In this document: positions 26,024-38,000 of the stretch, one piece after another
Position numbering within the stretch: position 1 is the first letter of the stretch
Layout: the number at the start of each line of letters is the position of its first letter
Assembly (NCBI RefSeq): GCF_947502895.1
Contig: NZ_CANNBM010000005.1
Span: 117,288-181,287, forward strand
Length of the DNA: 64,000 bases
Origin: an uncultured Sulfitobacter sp.
GTDB taxonomy: Bacteria > Pseudomonadota > Alphaproteobacteria > Rhodobacterales > Rhodobacteraceae
Reading direction: 5' to 3'
Program-made: the position numbers and the translations under genes
Notes under the pieces: generated by a model
The model's input: the letters and a program-made list of their open reading frames with translations, nothing else
Databases searched by the model: none
What the model was told of the DNA's origin: nothing

Positions 26024-27325
26024 CTACTCTTCGCGCAGTGCTTGAACCAGCTGGTCAGACAGCGGTTTCGTCAAATAGCTGAGGATAGTCCGCTGCGTTG
26101 TGGTCAGATAGGCCTCAACAGGCATGCCCGGCAGCAACTCCAGATCGCCAAGGCGGGCAAGTTCTTCATCGGGCAATGTTATTTCGACGCGGTAAAAGCT
26201 GAGACCCGAAACGTCGTCCACAGATGTAGTTGCCGAGACATCTTTGACGCGACCAGTGAGTTCTGGTGTGGTGCGCTGGTTGAACGCTGAAAACCGAACC
26301 TTTGCAGGCTGACCAACATAGACTTGGTCAATCGCCGCTGGGTCAACCTGTGTCTGGAACGAGAATCCCTCGTCTCGCGGAACGATCTGCAAAATAGTAC
26401 CACCCGGAGGCACAACACCGCCCAAAGTTGTGAACTGCATTTCGTGTATGCGCCCCGTGCTGGGCGCACGGATACCTACCCGTTCCAGTTGTGCGGATGT
26501 GGACAGTATTTGCTGGCGGAGTTCTTCGATCTGGGTAACCGTTTCGCGCAATTGTGTCACAACTTCTTCGGTAATTTCCCGCCTGCCTTGCAGTAATTCG
26601 ATTTCAGTATCGCGGATAGAATTCTGGATGCGGGCAAGTTCTGATTGGTGTTCTGCGATCTGGCCCAGCAACTCCGCCTCGGATCGCTGAAGCCCGCGTA
26701 ACTGGCTCGCACGTGCCAGCCCCTTATCGGTAAGGTCCTGAACGGCCGCAATTTCCTCGCCAATATATACCATTTGTTGTTTTTTCGCTTCGATCAGCGC
26801 ATCCACACCTGCAATCTGATTTTGATATTGGTCTGCTTTTTCGGCCAACCTTTCTTTTCGGCCGGCCTCCAAGGCTTTGCGAGCTTCAAAAATTTCAGTC
26901 TGGCCTGCACGGTGCAAACTGGCAAAGTCTGGATCGACCAGCGGATCGAGTGGGGCAAAGGTAATAGCTGCTGCGTCCGTTTGTTCCGCGATGAGGCGGT
27001 CACGCATCGCCATCGCTTCGGACAGGCGTGATTTGTAGATACGCACGTTTGCTTTCAGGGTGGTGTCATCTAGCTGCACAAGCGTGTCGCCTTCGTTCAC
27101 CGCATCACCTTCGGCCACATACAGGGCGGATATGATACCGCCATCAAGGTGTTGAACAGATTTGGGCCGACCCATGACTTCAATTGCACCGACAGCGATA
27201 ACAGCGCCTGATATCTCGGTCTGTGCCGCCCACCATGTTCCGCCGCCCAGCAGCAATACCGCAGCCAAGGCTCCTGTCATGCCTGACCAGCGAATTGATG
27301 TTTTTAGTTCGGGGTTCTGCTTCAT
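26024..27325 (-). CDS. Type I secretion membrane fusion protein (HlyD/PrtE family)
   Basis: 433-residue periplasmic adaptor of a type I secretion system. One N-terminal membrane anchor (TGALAAVLLLGGGTWWAA), a lipoyl half-motif (VQHLDGGIISALYVAEGDAV), a long coiled-coil hairpin at residues about 90-270 with repeated Glu/Gln/Arg heptads, the second lipoyl half (RIHEMQFTTLGGVVPPGGTI) and the C-terminal beta domain ending with a short helix are visible. It connects the ABC exporter to a TolC-like outer-membrane channel, which is not encoded in this window. Its start overlaps the exporter stop by 4 bp. Confidence 0.93.
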   Translation of the reverse strand: MKQNPELKTSIRWSGMTGALAAVLLLGGGTWWAAQTEISGAVIAVGAIEVMGRPKSVQHLDGGIISALYVAEGDAVNEGDTLVQLDDTTLKANVRIYKSRLSEAMAMRDRLIAEQTDAAAITFAPLDPLVDPDFASLHRAGQTEIFEARKALEAGRKERLAEKADQYQNQIAGVDALIEAKKQQMVYIGEEIAAVQDLTDKGLARASQLRGLQRSEAELLGQIAEHQSELARIQNSIRDTEIELLQGRREITEEVVTQLRETVTQIEELRQQILSTSAQLERVGIRAPSTGRIHEMQFTTLGGVVPPGGTILQIVPRDEGFSFQTQVDPAAIDQVYVGQPAKVRFSAFNQRTTPELTGRVKDVSATTSVDDVSGLSFYRVEITLPDEELARLGDLELLPGMPVEAYLTTTQRTILSYLTKPLSDQLVQALREE

Positions 27326-29049
27326 GCGGTAGGCTCTGGCTGAGGTGCGGGACGCGGGCGCACCGTTTTCTTCAGAACCGTATCGCGGTCCCCGAATTCG
27401 GCAACGCGGCCGCTATGAAGCACCATCACCTTGTTGACAGAAGCAATCGCACTGGGTCTGTGTGCCATGACGACAACAGTGCTGCCCGCTTCGCGCAAGA
27501 CCATAATCGCTTGGGACAATGCGTCGTCACCTGCGGCATCAAGGTTCGAGTTCGGTTCGTCCAATACGACGTAACGTGGCGTGCCATAGACCGCCCGCGC
27601 AAGGCCTATCCGCTGCAATTGCCCCCCCGACAGCGGAGCGCTGTCATGTACCAGCTCGGTGGCATAGCCGTCGGGCAGCATCAAAATCATTTCGTGAACA
27701 CCGGCGATCTTGGCGGCTTTGATAACTTCTTCGTCCGAGGCGTCAGGATCAAAACGGGCGATGTTGTCACGCACTGTACCAGTAAGTAGTTCCAGTTTTT
27801 GCGGCAGATATCCGATCTGGCTGCCCAATGCGGTTTCGCTCCATTGATCCAGCGTAGCACCATCCAATCGCACACCGCCTTCATCGGCAAGGGTCGCATT
27901 GACCAACACCCGCGCAAGCGTGCTTTTGCCCGAAGCACTTGGTCCAATCACACCCAACGCATCACCTGGCTCTAGCTGGAAACTAACAGCATCAAGGATC
28001 GGTGGACGCTCATGGCTTCGATCTCCCGGTACAAACTTTGTTACACCTTCAACGGTCAAATAACCTTTGGCTGGGGGCAGATCGACAACCGGGCGTTTCA
28101 AAGGCTGTGCGGCAAACGTGGCTTTTAGCCTGCGGTTTGCTTCACGTGCGCGCACGAGTGATGCCCATTGCCCGATAACCTGATCTACAGGCGCAAGCGC
28201 ACGGCCCGCAATAATTGAAGCCGCAACGATCATACCTGCTGTGATCTGCTGTTGTAGGGCCAAATATCCACCCAACCCCAACAGAGTAGATTGTAGCAAC
28301 AAACGAAATGCCTTGGACGTGGCAGTAAAGCTCTGGCTGCGGTCTGCGCCTATCTGGCCAACGGCCAACCCGTCACGGTGCATGGCAGACCAACGCGCAG
28401 CCACCCCAGGGCGCATCCCCATAGGCAGCACGGCCTCTGCTGTGCGACGGCTTTGTTCGATAAAGAAGGATTCAGAAGAATCCATTTGCATCGCCTTGGC
28501 GTGGTAGGCGCGGCTGGAGAACTGGTTGAGCAGGGCCAGCACCAAGACAACGCACAGACCTGCAACTGTCGTCCACCCCAGCAACGGATGTACAATAAAT
28601 GTCACGGCAAGATAGAGCGGTATCCACGGCAGATCAAAAAGCCCCAACATAGCGGGGCTAGACAGAAACCCGCGCACAATCGATAAATCCCCTAAAGGTC
28701 TGCCAAGCGTTGGCTGATCCGTCAAAGCCGAGCGCATCCAGATGCTGTAGGCCTCATCCCCGACAGCCTGATCCAGCCGGTACGCCGCCCGCGACATGAC
28801 CCGAGCACGCAAAAAATCGTAAACGCCCATAAATACAAACAGAAAAACAACAATGATATAGAGCGCCTGCAAAGTCGGCACCGACCCGCTAGAGAGGACA
28901 CGGTCATAGACTTGCAGCATGAACATTGGGCCTGTGAGCATTAGAATGTTCACAGCAGCACTAAACAGGCCCACCGCCATGAACGATCCGCGCAGGCGCT
29001 TTAATGCGTCTGAGTATACCGTTTTACGGAGAGGCGTACCGTTGCTCAT
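27322..29049 (-). CDS. Type I secretion ABC exporter (PrtD family)
   Basis: 575-residue exporter half-transporter with an N-terminal membrane domain (about six segments in residues 20-310) and a C-terminal ATPase. Walker A is GPSASGKSTL (about residues 369-378), signature LSGGQLQRIGLARAVYG (near 470) and Walker B YVVLDEPNSNLD (near 492). There is no C39 peptidase or inactive C39-like N-terminal domain, so it belongs to the PrtD/RsaD protease-and-S-layer exporter class rather than the HlyB class. It starts 28 bp after the giant RTX gene and surely exports that protein. Confidence 0.93.
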   Translation of the reverse strand: MSNGTPLRKTVYSDALKRLRGSFMAVGLFSAAVNILMLTGPMFMLQVYDRVLSSGSVPTLQALYIIVVFLFVFMGVYDFLRARVMSRAAYRLDQAVGDEAYSIWMRSALTDQPTLGRPLGDLSIVRGFLSSPAMLGLFDLPWIPLYLAVTFIVHPLLGWTTVAGLCVVLVLALLNQFSSRAYHAKAMQMDSSESFFIEQSRRTAEAVLPMGMRPGVAARWSAMHRDGLAVGQIGADRSQSFTATSKAFRLLLQSTLLGLGGYLALQQQITAGMIVAASIIAGRALAPVDQVIGQWASLVRAREANRRLKATFAAQPLKRPVVDLPPAKGYLTVEGVTKFVPGDRSHERPPILDAVSFQLEPGDALGVIGPSASGKSTLARVLVNATLADEGGVRLDGATLDQWSETALGSQIGYLPQKLELLTGTVRDNIARFDPDASDEEVIKAAKIAGVHEMILMLPDGYATELVHDSAPLSGGQLQRIGLARAVYGTPRYVVLDEPNSNLDAAGDDALSQAIMVLREAGSTVVVMAHRPSAIASVNKVMVLHSGRVAEFGDRDTVLKKTVRPRPAPQPEPTA

Positions 29050-29077
29050 GCGGGCGGTTCCTGTGCGAGGTTACGGA

Positions 29078-32000
29078 TCAATAGAAGGTAAACTGATCCT
29101 CGTCCAGCGATGCAAGACGTGTACCCGAAAGGAACATTTCGTTCCCACCGCCAAAGTCAAAGAGCACACCACCCGTGGTCTGGGACGCAGCATCCATCAA
29201 CGCGCTGTAATCGTCGATCCCGTCTACACCAATCTCCATTCTATCGCCGGCAATCTCGCCTCGGCGTGTGGTCCGGTTTGGTGCAAAGTTATAGATCACA
29301 TCCGATCCGTCACCGTCGCCAAAGCGGAACGTATCCTGACCGTTGCCACCAAAGAGCCGGTCGTTACCAGCCCCGCCGTTCAGTACGTCTTTGCCGCTGC
29401 CTGCATGCAGCCAGTCGTTGCCGTCGCCACCCAGCAGGGTATCGTTTGCCAGACCGCCGAACAGTTGGTCATTACCTGCACCACCCGACAACAGATCACT
29501 GCCGCGTCCGCCGAACAGGTTGTCACGCCCTTCACCACCGTAAAGCGCATCCATACCGCGCCCGCCAAACAGATTATCCTGTCCGCTGCCACCGGCCAGA
29601 AGGTCACGACCGGTGCCGCCAAAGAGGGCATCGGAACTATCGCTGCCTTCTTCAACGTCGTAGCGGTTCTTTACAGTGACAGATACCGTTGCTTCGGCTG
29701 TCGTGTTGCCATCAGTCACGGTGTAGGTGAACTGGTCCAAACCGCTGTGATCGAAATCTGCAATGTAGGTCACTACACCGTTCTCTAGCGTTGCGGTACC
29801 ATTTGCAGCGTCACCTACACCGGTGATTTCCAATGTCGTGCCCTCATCAGAGGTATCGTTGGTGGTCAGGGCAGCCTGATTGATTTCCAGAGTTTCGGTC
29901 ACTTTGATTTCAAAGCTATCGTCACCTGCGACTACGGCTGCTTGATCCCCACGTTCGAACACGAGTGCGAATGTTTCGGTTACGGATGAAGTGCCATCTG
30001 TCGCTGTAAGTTCGATATTGAAAGTGCCAAATGTTTCAAGCGGCGCTTTGCCTGTGAAGCTGCTGCCGCTAAAGGCCAGCCAGCTTGGCAACGCGCTCCC
30101 ATCCGCAAGCGTCGCGCTTACGCTGAGGGCATCACCGTCAGGATCATCGAATACCCCTTCAGGCAGCGACGCGGAGAAGACTGCATTGCTGACCAATGGT
30201 GCGCCCAAATCATCAATCGTGATCTGGTCAACAGGGTTGGCCACAACGGGAGCATCAGGCGTACCTTGGACCACAAGCGCGAAGTCGTCAGAAATCTCGG
30301 ATGCACCATCTGATACGACCAACCGCAATTGGGTGCTACCAAAGTAGTTAGCAGGCGGCGTACCAAAAATAGTGAGCGTTGCAGGATCAAAGCCAATCCA
30401 GTCGGGCAAAGCACTTCCGTCCGCTTGGGTCAGGGCAAAGCCAAGAGTGTCGCCATCGACATCTTCATAGATGCCTTGCTGTAGCATGATGCTAAACGCC
30501 TCATCCTCGACTGCGCTGCGATCGGACAGCGGTGCCTGCAACACAGGGATATCATTGACCGGATCAATGACCAGATCAAAGCTGCGGACAGTCTCATGTA
30601 CACCGTCCGATGCAGTGATCTCCAGTTCGATCCGCCCGTTGAAGTCCTGAGGTGGCAGGCCTGTGAGTGCCAAAGTTTCGGCGTCAAAAGACAACCAGTC
30701 AGGCAAGGCAATTCCACCTGTACGCGTGACCGTAAGTGTCAATGGATCGTCATCAGGATCGCTGACAAGAGTAGGATCAATGCTGAGGTTGAAGGCGGTA
30801 TCCTCGGTGCCAACAAGTGGATCGATTTCGTCAATCTGTGGGGCATCATTCGGGGCCACCATATCCAGATGCAATTCGGCTGTTGCCGTCTCAGATCCGT
30901 CGCTCACTGTAAGGGTAAGCGTAATGCGGCCCTCGAGATCAGCATCCCGCGTAATCACGATATTGCCGCTTTCATCCACCGACGCTGTAACGCCTTCTGC
31001 GCTGGTCACGTCAATGACACTGATTGGATCGTTCTCAACATCTGTGTCATTTTCGAGCAGAAGTGCGAGCGGTACAGTAAAGCTGAGTGCATCGCCTGCA
31101 TCGAACACATCATCACCTGCTACAGGCGCGTCATTTACCGCATCCAGTGATAGTGTCACCTGACGCGCTGTCTGCTCAATGCCGTCCGATGCCACAACCT
31201 CCAGAGTCATATCGCCACTGTAGTTCAGCGGTGGCGTGCCTGACAGCTCAAGCGTTTGCGGATCAAACATCAGCCATTCAGGCAGTGGATCGCCACTGGC
31301 CAAGCGCACCGAGATTGTCAGCGTATCATCATCCACATCAGTGAAGGCGGTTGCATCAAGCTGGGCTGACAGGGCGGTGTCTTCGGTCCCTTGAATGGCT
31401 GCAATTGGCGCGATCACAGGCGCATCATTCACTGCAGCAAAGCTGAGTGTAATGGGGCTGACCGTTTCGGAGTTGGTATCGCGAACAACTATTTCCAGAA
31501 CAACATCACCATTAAACTCTGCGGGTGGCTGACCTGCAAAAGTCAGTGTGAGCGGATTGAATGTTAGCCAGTCAGGCAGTGCACCACCGTCAACTGCGCG
31601 CACATCGATCGTAACGATATCGCCATCAGGATCCGGGAAGTCATCTATATCAAGTGTTGCATTGAACACGCCATCCTCGAGACCCTGCAAGAAGATTTCG
31701 GGGATGAATGGCGTATCATTGATCGGCTCGAAATCAATTTCCACACGGGCGGTCCCAAAGGCACCACCCCCGTTTTCGACAGTATATTCGAAAGAGCCAA
31801 TCCCGTTGAAGTTTTCATTCGGAGTGATGGTCAGCGTACCAGCACCATCGTTCCCAACAGTCAAACCTGTCTCGCCCGAGATGCTTACAAAAGCCATTCC
31901 GCTGTAATCCGGATCGTAGCCATTGCGTAGCAAGTCGGAAATCAAGATTGAGAGCGGCTCATCTTCGACACCATCAATGCTATCATCGTTCGGACGTGGA

Positions 32001-35000
32001 TCATCTGGTGTGTTCAAAACCTCGATGCGCAGGCTGCCTGTTACAGGCACGCCAACCCCGTCCGAGATTTGATAATCAAGCCAAGCAATACCGAACGCAT
32101 CTGCGCGCGGGGTAAACAGATAGTTGCCGTTCTCGGCTTGCTCCAATACGTCCCCGCGTCCGTCAAAGACACCCAAAACAGTCAAAGCATCGCCGTCATT
32201 ATCGACATCATTGGCCAACAGCACCGCTGGATCGATCTCAAGCGTCGTGTCTTCATCCATGGTGAAGCCCAGGTCGTCGACAGCAAAAGGCAGATCGTTT
32301 TCAGGGTTAAGCGTTATCGCAACAAAGCCTTCGGAAGAGGCGCCGCGTTCGTCGGTGACGGTATAGTAAAAGCCAGCATTCCCGAAGTAATCGGCACGTG
32401 GAGTAAACGTGGCGACTGTGCCGTCCAGTGTAACTGTACCGTTCACTTCATCACCCAGCGAAGTCAGACTAAAGGCATCGCCTTCGACATCTACATCGTT
32501 GAGCAGGAACTCCGCCATATCGATAACGATCTCGTCATCCTCGACCGAAACAATTGTGGCATCCGCGTTGAGCAATGGACCGTCGTTAATCGGCGCCACT
32601 TCAAACGTAATCGTACCGGTTGTGCTAAGCCGCCCGTCGGTGATGCGGTACGTCGCTGTGGCATCGCCATAGAAGTTTTCGTCAGGGACGAATTGGTACA
32701 TGTTGTCGGGCAACGTGAACAGGCGGCCGCCCGTTACAGCCGTATCCAGACGCACGAAGGTGAATGGATCACCATCAGGATCACTGTCATTGGCAATCAA
32801 CGTGTCGATGTTGAAGGTGACTGGCTGATCCTCATCTGTCTGGAACACATCCGTCACCGCCAGCGGTGCAAGGTTGGTAGAAATAACGCTTACGTTCACG
32901 CGACCTACGTCTACACCGTCTGTTCCATCACTGACGACGTAGGTGAACGAGGCCGAGCCAGAGAAATTCGGCGTTGGGGTGAACCGGATTTCGCCATCAA
33001 CCAATTCGACGGTGCCATTTTCCGCATCGCCAACAGAGACAAGCGTGAGCGGGTCGTCATCTACGTCCGTATCATTTGCCAGCAGGTCTGCTGGCGTCAA
33101 AATCAGCGTTGAATCCTCATAGGCATCGACGTTGTCCGTGACCGCTTTCGGCGGGTCGTTAACAGCTTCGATCTCAACGATCAGTTGCGCGGTACCAAGA
33201 CCTTGAGCATCATCGGTGATGATATAGTCGAACGTCATCGTGCCGTTACGCCCTTCGGACGGTGTGATGATGATATTTGCGCCTTCGTTCCCGTCTGCCT
33301 CAATCGCGATGGTCTGGCTATGGGTTTCTGTAGCGTTCGCAACGGTGACATCGATCGACAATTGCGTTTTCACGTTGAAAGGCACTTCGCCAATGAATTC
33401 GCCTGTGTCACGGTCTATCCGCAGCCAGAATGGCAGATCGGTGCCATCTGACAACTGCGCAGTATAGATTGCGTCAGCCAATTGCGGCAATTCATCCGCG
33501 TAGACGCCCGATGGCGCATCTGGTGCGGGAGTAGCCGGAGTTGTGTCTGGTGCCAGAACACCAGGCAAGACTTCGTCTACCAAGCTGCGCCAGCTCAACG
33601 TGCGGTCAAGGAAGCCCAAGAAGTCAACGGTATCGGACACCCAGTCAACAGCATCACCAATGACCTGCAGGCCACCTTCAAACAGCTCGAATGTATAGTC
33701 GGCCATAGCGCCATCGAACAGCACCAGATCGGTGTCGATGCCACCAATGTAGGTATCGGCACCTTCGCTGTCATAGAATGTGTCCTGACCCGCATTGCCG
33801 ATCAGAATGTTATCAGCGGCATTGCCAAAGAACACTTCGTGACCGCCGCCGCCCGTGGCGTTTTCGATTACAGTGCCCACCGCCATCGTCAGGTTGCCAT
33901 AGCGCCCCCCGATATTGGAGAAAGATGGCGCCAGGGCTGATGGATCGGAAGCCCGCAAATCAATGCGCCCGCTGTTGTCATATCCTGAAAGATCAAGCGT
34001 ATCGATGCCGCCACCATCCACCAGAGTTGAGGCAGTTTGATCGGCATAGTCAGACCAGTTCGCCCAAATGTCGCTCACGTCGGAGGTAACTGTGGTGTTA
34101 AAGCCCCAAGTTGTGTCTTCGGTGAAGGCCCCTGAGACGCCAAAGCCTTGAGAGCCATAGATCGCATCCAGCGCCATCCAGTCGACAACCATCGGTGTCT
34201 GGAGCAGCGCAAAGTCTGCCGCGACTTGGAAGTTCTCTGCTTGGCTGAAATACGACATCATTGTCGTCTGCCAACTGTCGTTCTGGAAGGCTTCGCTGCT
34301 TCCGAATGTGGCTGTGCCATTGTAAGGGCCTTGGTGACCAAGGCCAAGCGTGTGTCCAATCTCGTGCAAAATGGTCTGGAGGGTGTAGGTCTGATAGCCA
34401 GACGCCCCGCCCTGCCAATCCTCGGCAACATTAATGAATGAATGGCGGATTTCACCACCAAAGCCCACAACCGAACTCGCGTAAGCGCCGCTTTCATTGT
34501 CTCCGAATACAATATCGGCAACAGCCGTATCGGGGTTGGTGGTTTCTTCGAATACAATGCCCAGTGTTGCTTCGTAGAGCTTGAAGGCTTCGCGGACCAG
34601 TTCGGCGCGCTCTGCTGTCAGGCCGTCTTCGTCTCCCTCAAAACCGCTGACATTATACGTGATAACGCCTTCCTTCGGCTCATATCCGCCTTCGGTGACG
34701 TTGTAGAAACGATCGTTGCTGCGCCAGTATTCTGTGTCGATGAACACGGCCAAGCCATCAAGATCCTCAAACGTGCCCGCACCTTGAAGTTCGCCTGATT
34801 CAAGCGCGTTTTGCAGCTCTTCAACCTGTCGCGCGCAATCGGTGCAAGGACAGCAGACGTTGGTGTCATGAGTTGTAAACCCTTGGCTGAGGCTAAAGCC
34901 ATAACCGTCTTCACCATCTCCACCCAAAGGCACGTAAGCCCAACCGCTTTGCGCCCCAGTCGGAGCCCCTGTATCGGTCCCGCCCATATCGGCCACAGTG

Positions 35001-38000
35001 TCAACGCCGGCGTCAGTATCCGTATCGCTGTCTACCGCATCAATCAGACGGATTGCGCCACGGCCCATTTCAATCACCAGACCTGTGCGCATCCCGATAA
35101 GGCGGATTGCATCGCCATCTGTATCAAAATCATTTGCCAGCAAATCAGCGATCGGGATGATCAGCTGACCATCTTCGATCATGTTGTAAGTATCATCCAC
35201 AGCTTCGGGTGCTTCAGGCATGTCGCGCACTTCGACAACAACCAGTGCATCTTGCTCTGAAACTTTCCCTTTTTCATCTTCTGCGGTGTAGCGGACGAGG
35301 ACATGACCGAAGAAATCTTCGGGCGTGCGCAGTTCAAACCTGTCATCACCATTGCTGACAGAGAAATCACCGGCGTCTTCGAATGTCACAATTTCGTCGA
35401 TCTGCAATTCGGTGATCAGATCGAACTCAACCGCGCCGCCTGTGGCTTCGATCCGCACTGGCGGCGTGCCAACAAACACCTCGGGGGGCGTACCGGCAAA
35501 GGTCATCGTTTCGGCATCGAAGCTGAGCCACTCTGGCAGATCAGCACCACTTTCCTTGCTGGCTGCCAGTGTCGTATCGGCTGCGATGGGCAAGGCGTAT
35601 AGCCCCTGTTCAGCAAAGAACGCGTCATTAGCGAACAAATCATTTACCGCTGCCAGATCGGGTGCTTGTGGATCAATCCAGACTTCGATTGTGAAGCCAT
35701 CGCGCCCAAAGTGGCGTTGGTCTTCGCCCAAAAGGCTCTCGATAGGATCAAAGCGCAACTCAAGCTTGATTGGATCAATATCAATGATCGGCGCAGGCTC
35801 TGACTGCGTAAGGGTGAGTGTTTCAGGGTCAAATTCGAGCCACAGTGGCAAACGTCGCCCGTTACCTGACGCCATGGTGAAGGCACCGTTGGTGATGTCA
35901 AAGACAGCCATTTCCGGCGCGACCGAGATACCCGCTGTTAGATCGGCAGAACCGTCAATCGTAACGTCATGTACGTAGCTTGCGGTGTCCGAGGCAAACG
36001 TAACAGACAACGCGATATCAGAAGTATCACCATCTGTACGTGTCCCCTGCAGGCTGAGCGTGCTGACATCAAAGACCAGACCATCAGGCAAGGGATCACC
36101 CGATGAAAGAGCCGCTGTAACAGTCACATCCGCACCAAAGGCATTTGCCTTCACACCATAATCGGCTTCGAACGGAGCACGGTTTGTCAGTTGGTTTGTG
36201 ACCACGCCGAGTACTTCGACACTGTCAAGGAACAGAACGTCGCCTTCGGGGTCAAGATCGTTGCCGAAAATCTCACCCGGAATGACCGTGATGACCTCAT
36301 CCTCATTACCGAAGGCCAGATCGTCACGAATAATCGGCGCTTTGTTTGAGGGCAGGATCGAAACAGAAACATACGCCGTATCGTACCCACCGTTGCCATC
36401 CGTGATCTGATACTGGAACCCTGCATCACCGTTGTAGTCGGTGCGTGGGGTGAAGGCGATCATGCCGTCTTCGTCAAAACGCACGCGGCCATTTTCGGCA
36501 AACAAATCCAAACCGGAGATGCTGATGATATCATCAAGCGGGTCGGTATTGTCTGTATCATTGGCCAGCAGCGTTGCCGGATCAAGGATCAGCACTTCGT
36601 TTTCGTTTGTCTCGAACGGACCATCGTTGCGCGCAACAGGCGCGTCGTTGATCGGGATCACAGACAGTTCGACTGTAATGGTGGATTCCGCACCGAATTC
36701 ATCGCGCAAACCATAGGTGAAACCCGCAGCACCAAGCGCATCTGGCGTGAACTGGATGATGCCCGTATCGGCGTCAAACTCCATTGTACCATTCAGCGCT
36801 TCTCCCAGACCGTTGAAGGAGAAGTCGTCGCCCTCAATATCGTAGTCATTGCTCATCAGATCGGCGATGTTCAAAGACTCAGTCAGACCAAGACGGATTG
36901 TTTCTTCGTCGGTCCCACTGCGCGGAGCATCATTCACAGCTGTCACATCAAGCAAGACCTGTCCGGTAGAGGTCAATCCGTCTGGGTCTGCCAAGACATA
37001 GGTAAAGCCAGCAGGCCCGTTGTGATCAGGACGAAGATCAAGCTGAATAAAGAAACCACCCGGTTCGGAGAAGACCGAGATACCATCACTGAGCCAAGCC
37101 CGCGCGTTAGAGGCATCAAGCTCATATGGGAGCGAGAAAAGGCTCCCCTCATAGAGATCAATCGGTTCCCCTTCCGTATCGAACAGCGGCAGCACATCGA
37201 CAATCGACAGATTATCGCCATCAACATCGATGTCATTCGCCAACAGATCGCTCAGGCCAATGCGCCAAGGTGTGTCTTCGATGGCTGTGAACGGGCCATC
37301 ATCTACACCCTCGGGGGCATCGTTTACAGGAAGGACGTTTACCTCAACCCGTGCGCTGGATTCGCGGCCAAAGGCATCGCGGACAGTATAGTCAAAGAAG
37401 GCATCGCCGTTGAAATTGGCGTCACCGATAAAGCTGATCAGACCGTCCTCATTGATCTCGACAGTTCCGTCGATCGCATTATCCACATCGATCAATTCAA
37501 TGCCATCCGCCGAGAGTTCGACGTCATTTTCAATCAGATCGGCAGGGTTGATAAGTGCCTCGATGTCTTCGATTGCAAGTCGGTAGATATCATCAGCTGC
37601 GTTAAATCGGCCCAGACGTTGTAGGGCATCAATCTGATCGCGATCCCAGACTGTACCGTCAGCAAAGACGACTTCTTCGATCCCCGAAGCAGCATCCAAG
37701 AAATGGTCAACGATCCGCAGCGTATCGATCAGGAAGCCCTCGTCACGCTCAAGCTCCAGCAACAAATCGTCGCCCTCGCGGATCACAGAAAGGTCTTTGG
37801 GGAAGATATCTGCATCCAGCAGCACGCGGTCGGTCTCGGTGCCGTCACCGCTCTCGATTACAACATCGGTGCCACTGTCATATCCAAAGCGGTATGCGTC
37901 AGAGCCACCACCACCCGTCATGCTGTCGTCACCCCAGTTACCATCAAAGGTCTCTGCGCCGTCAGTACCGATGATAGTGTCATTGTAGAGAGAGCCGCGC

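Noticed and set aside
29290..29650. Regular short DNA repeats that could look like a CRISPR array
   Set aside because: The periodicity is 27 bp (nine codons) of coding RTX sequence with no unique spacers and no cas genes.
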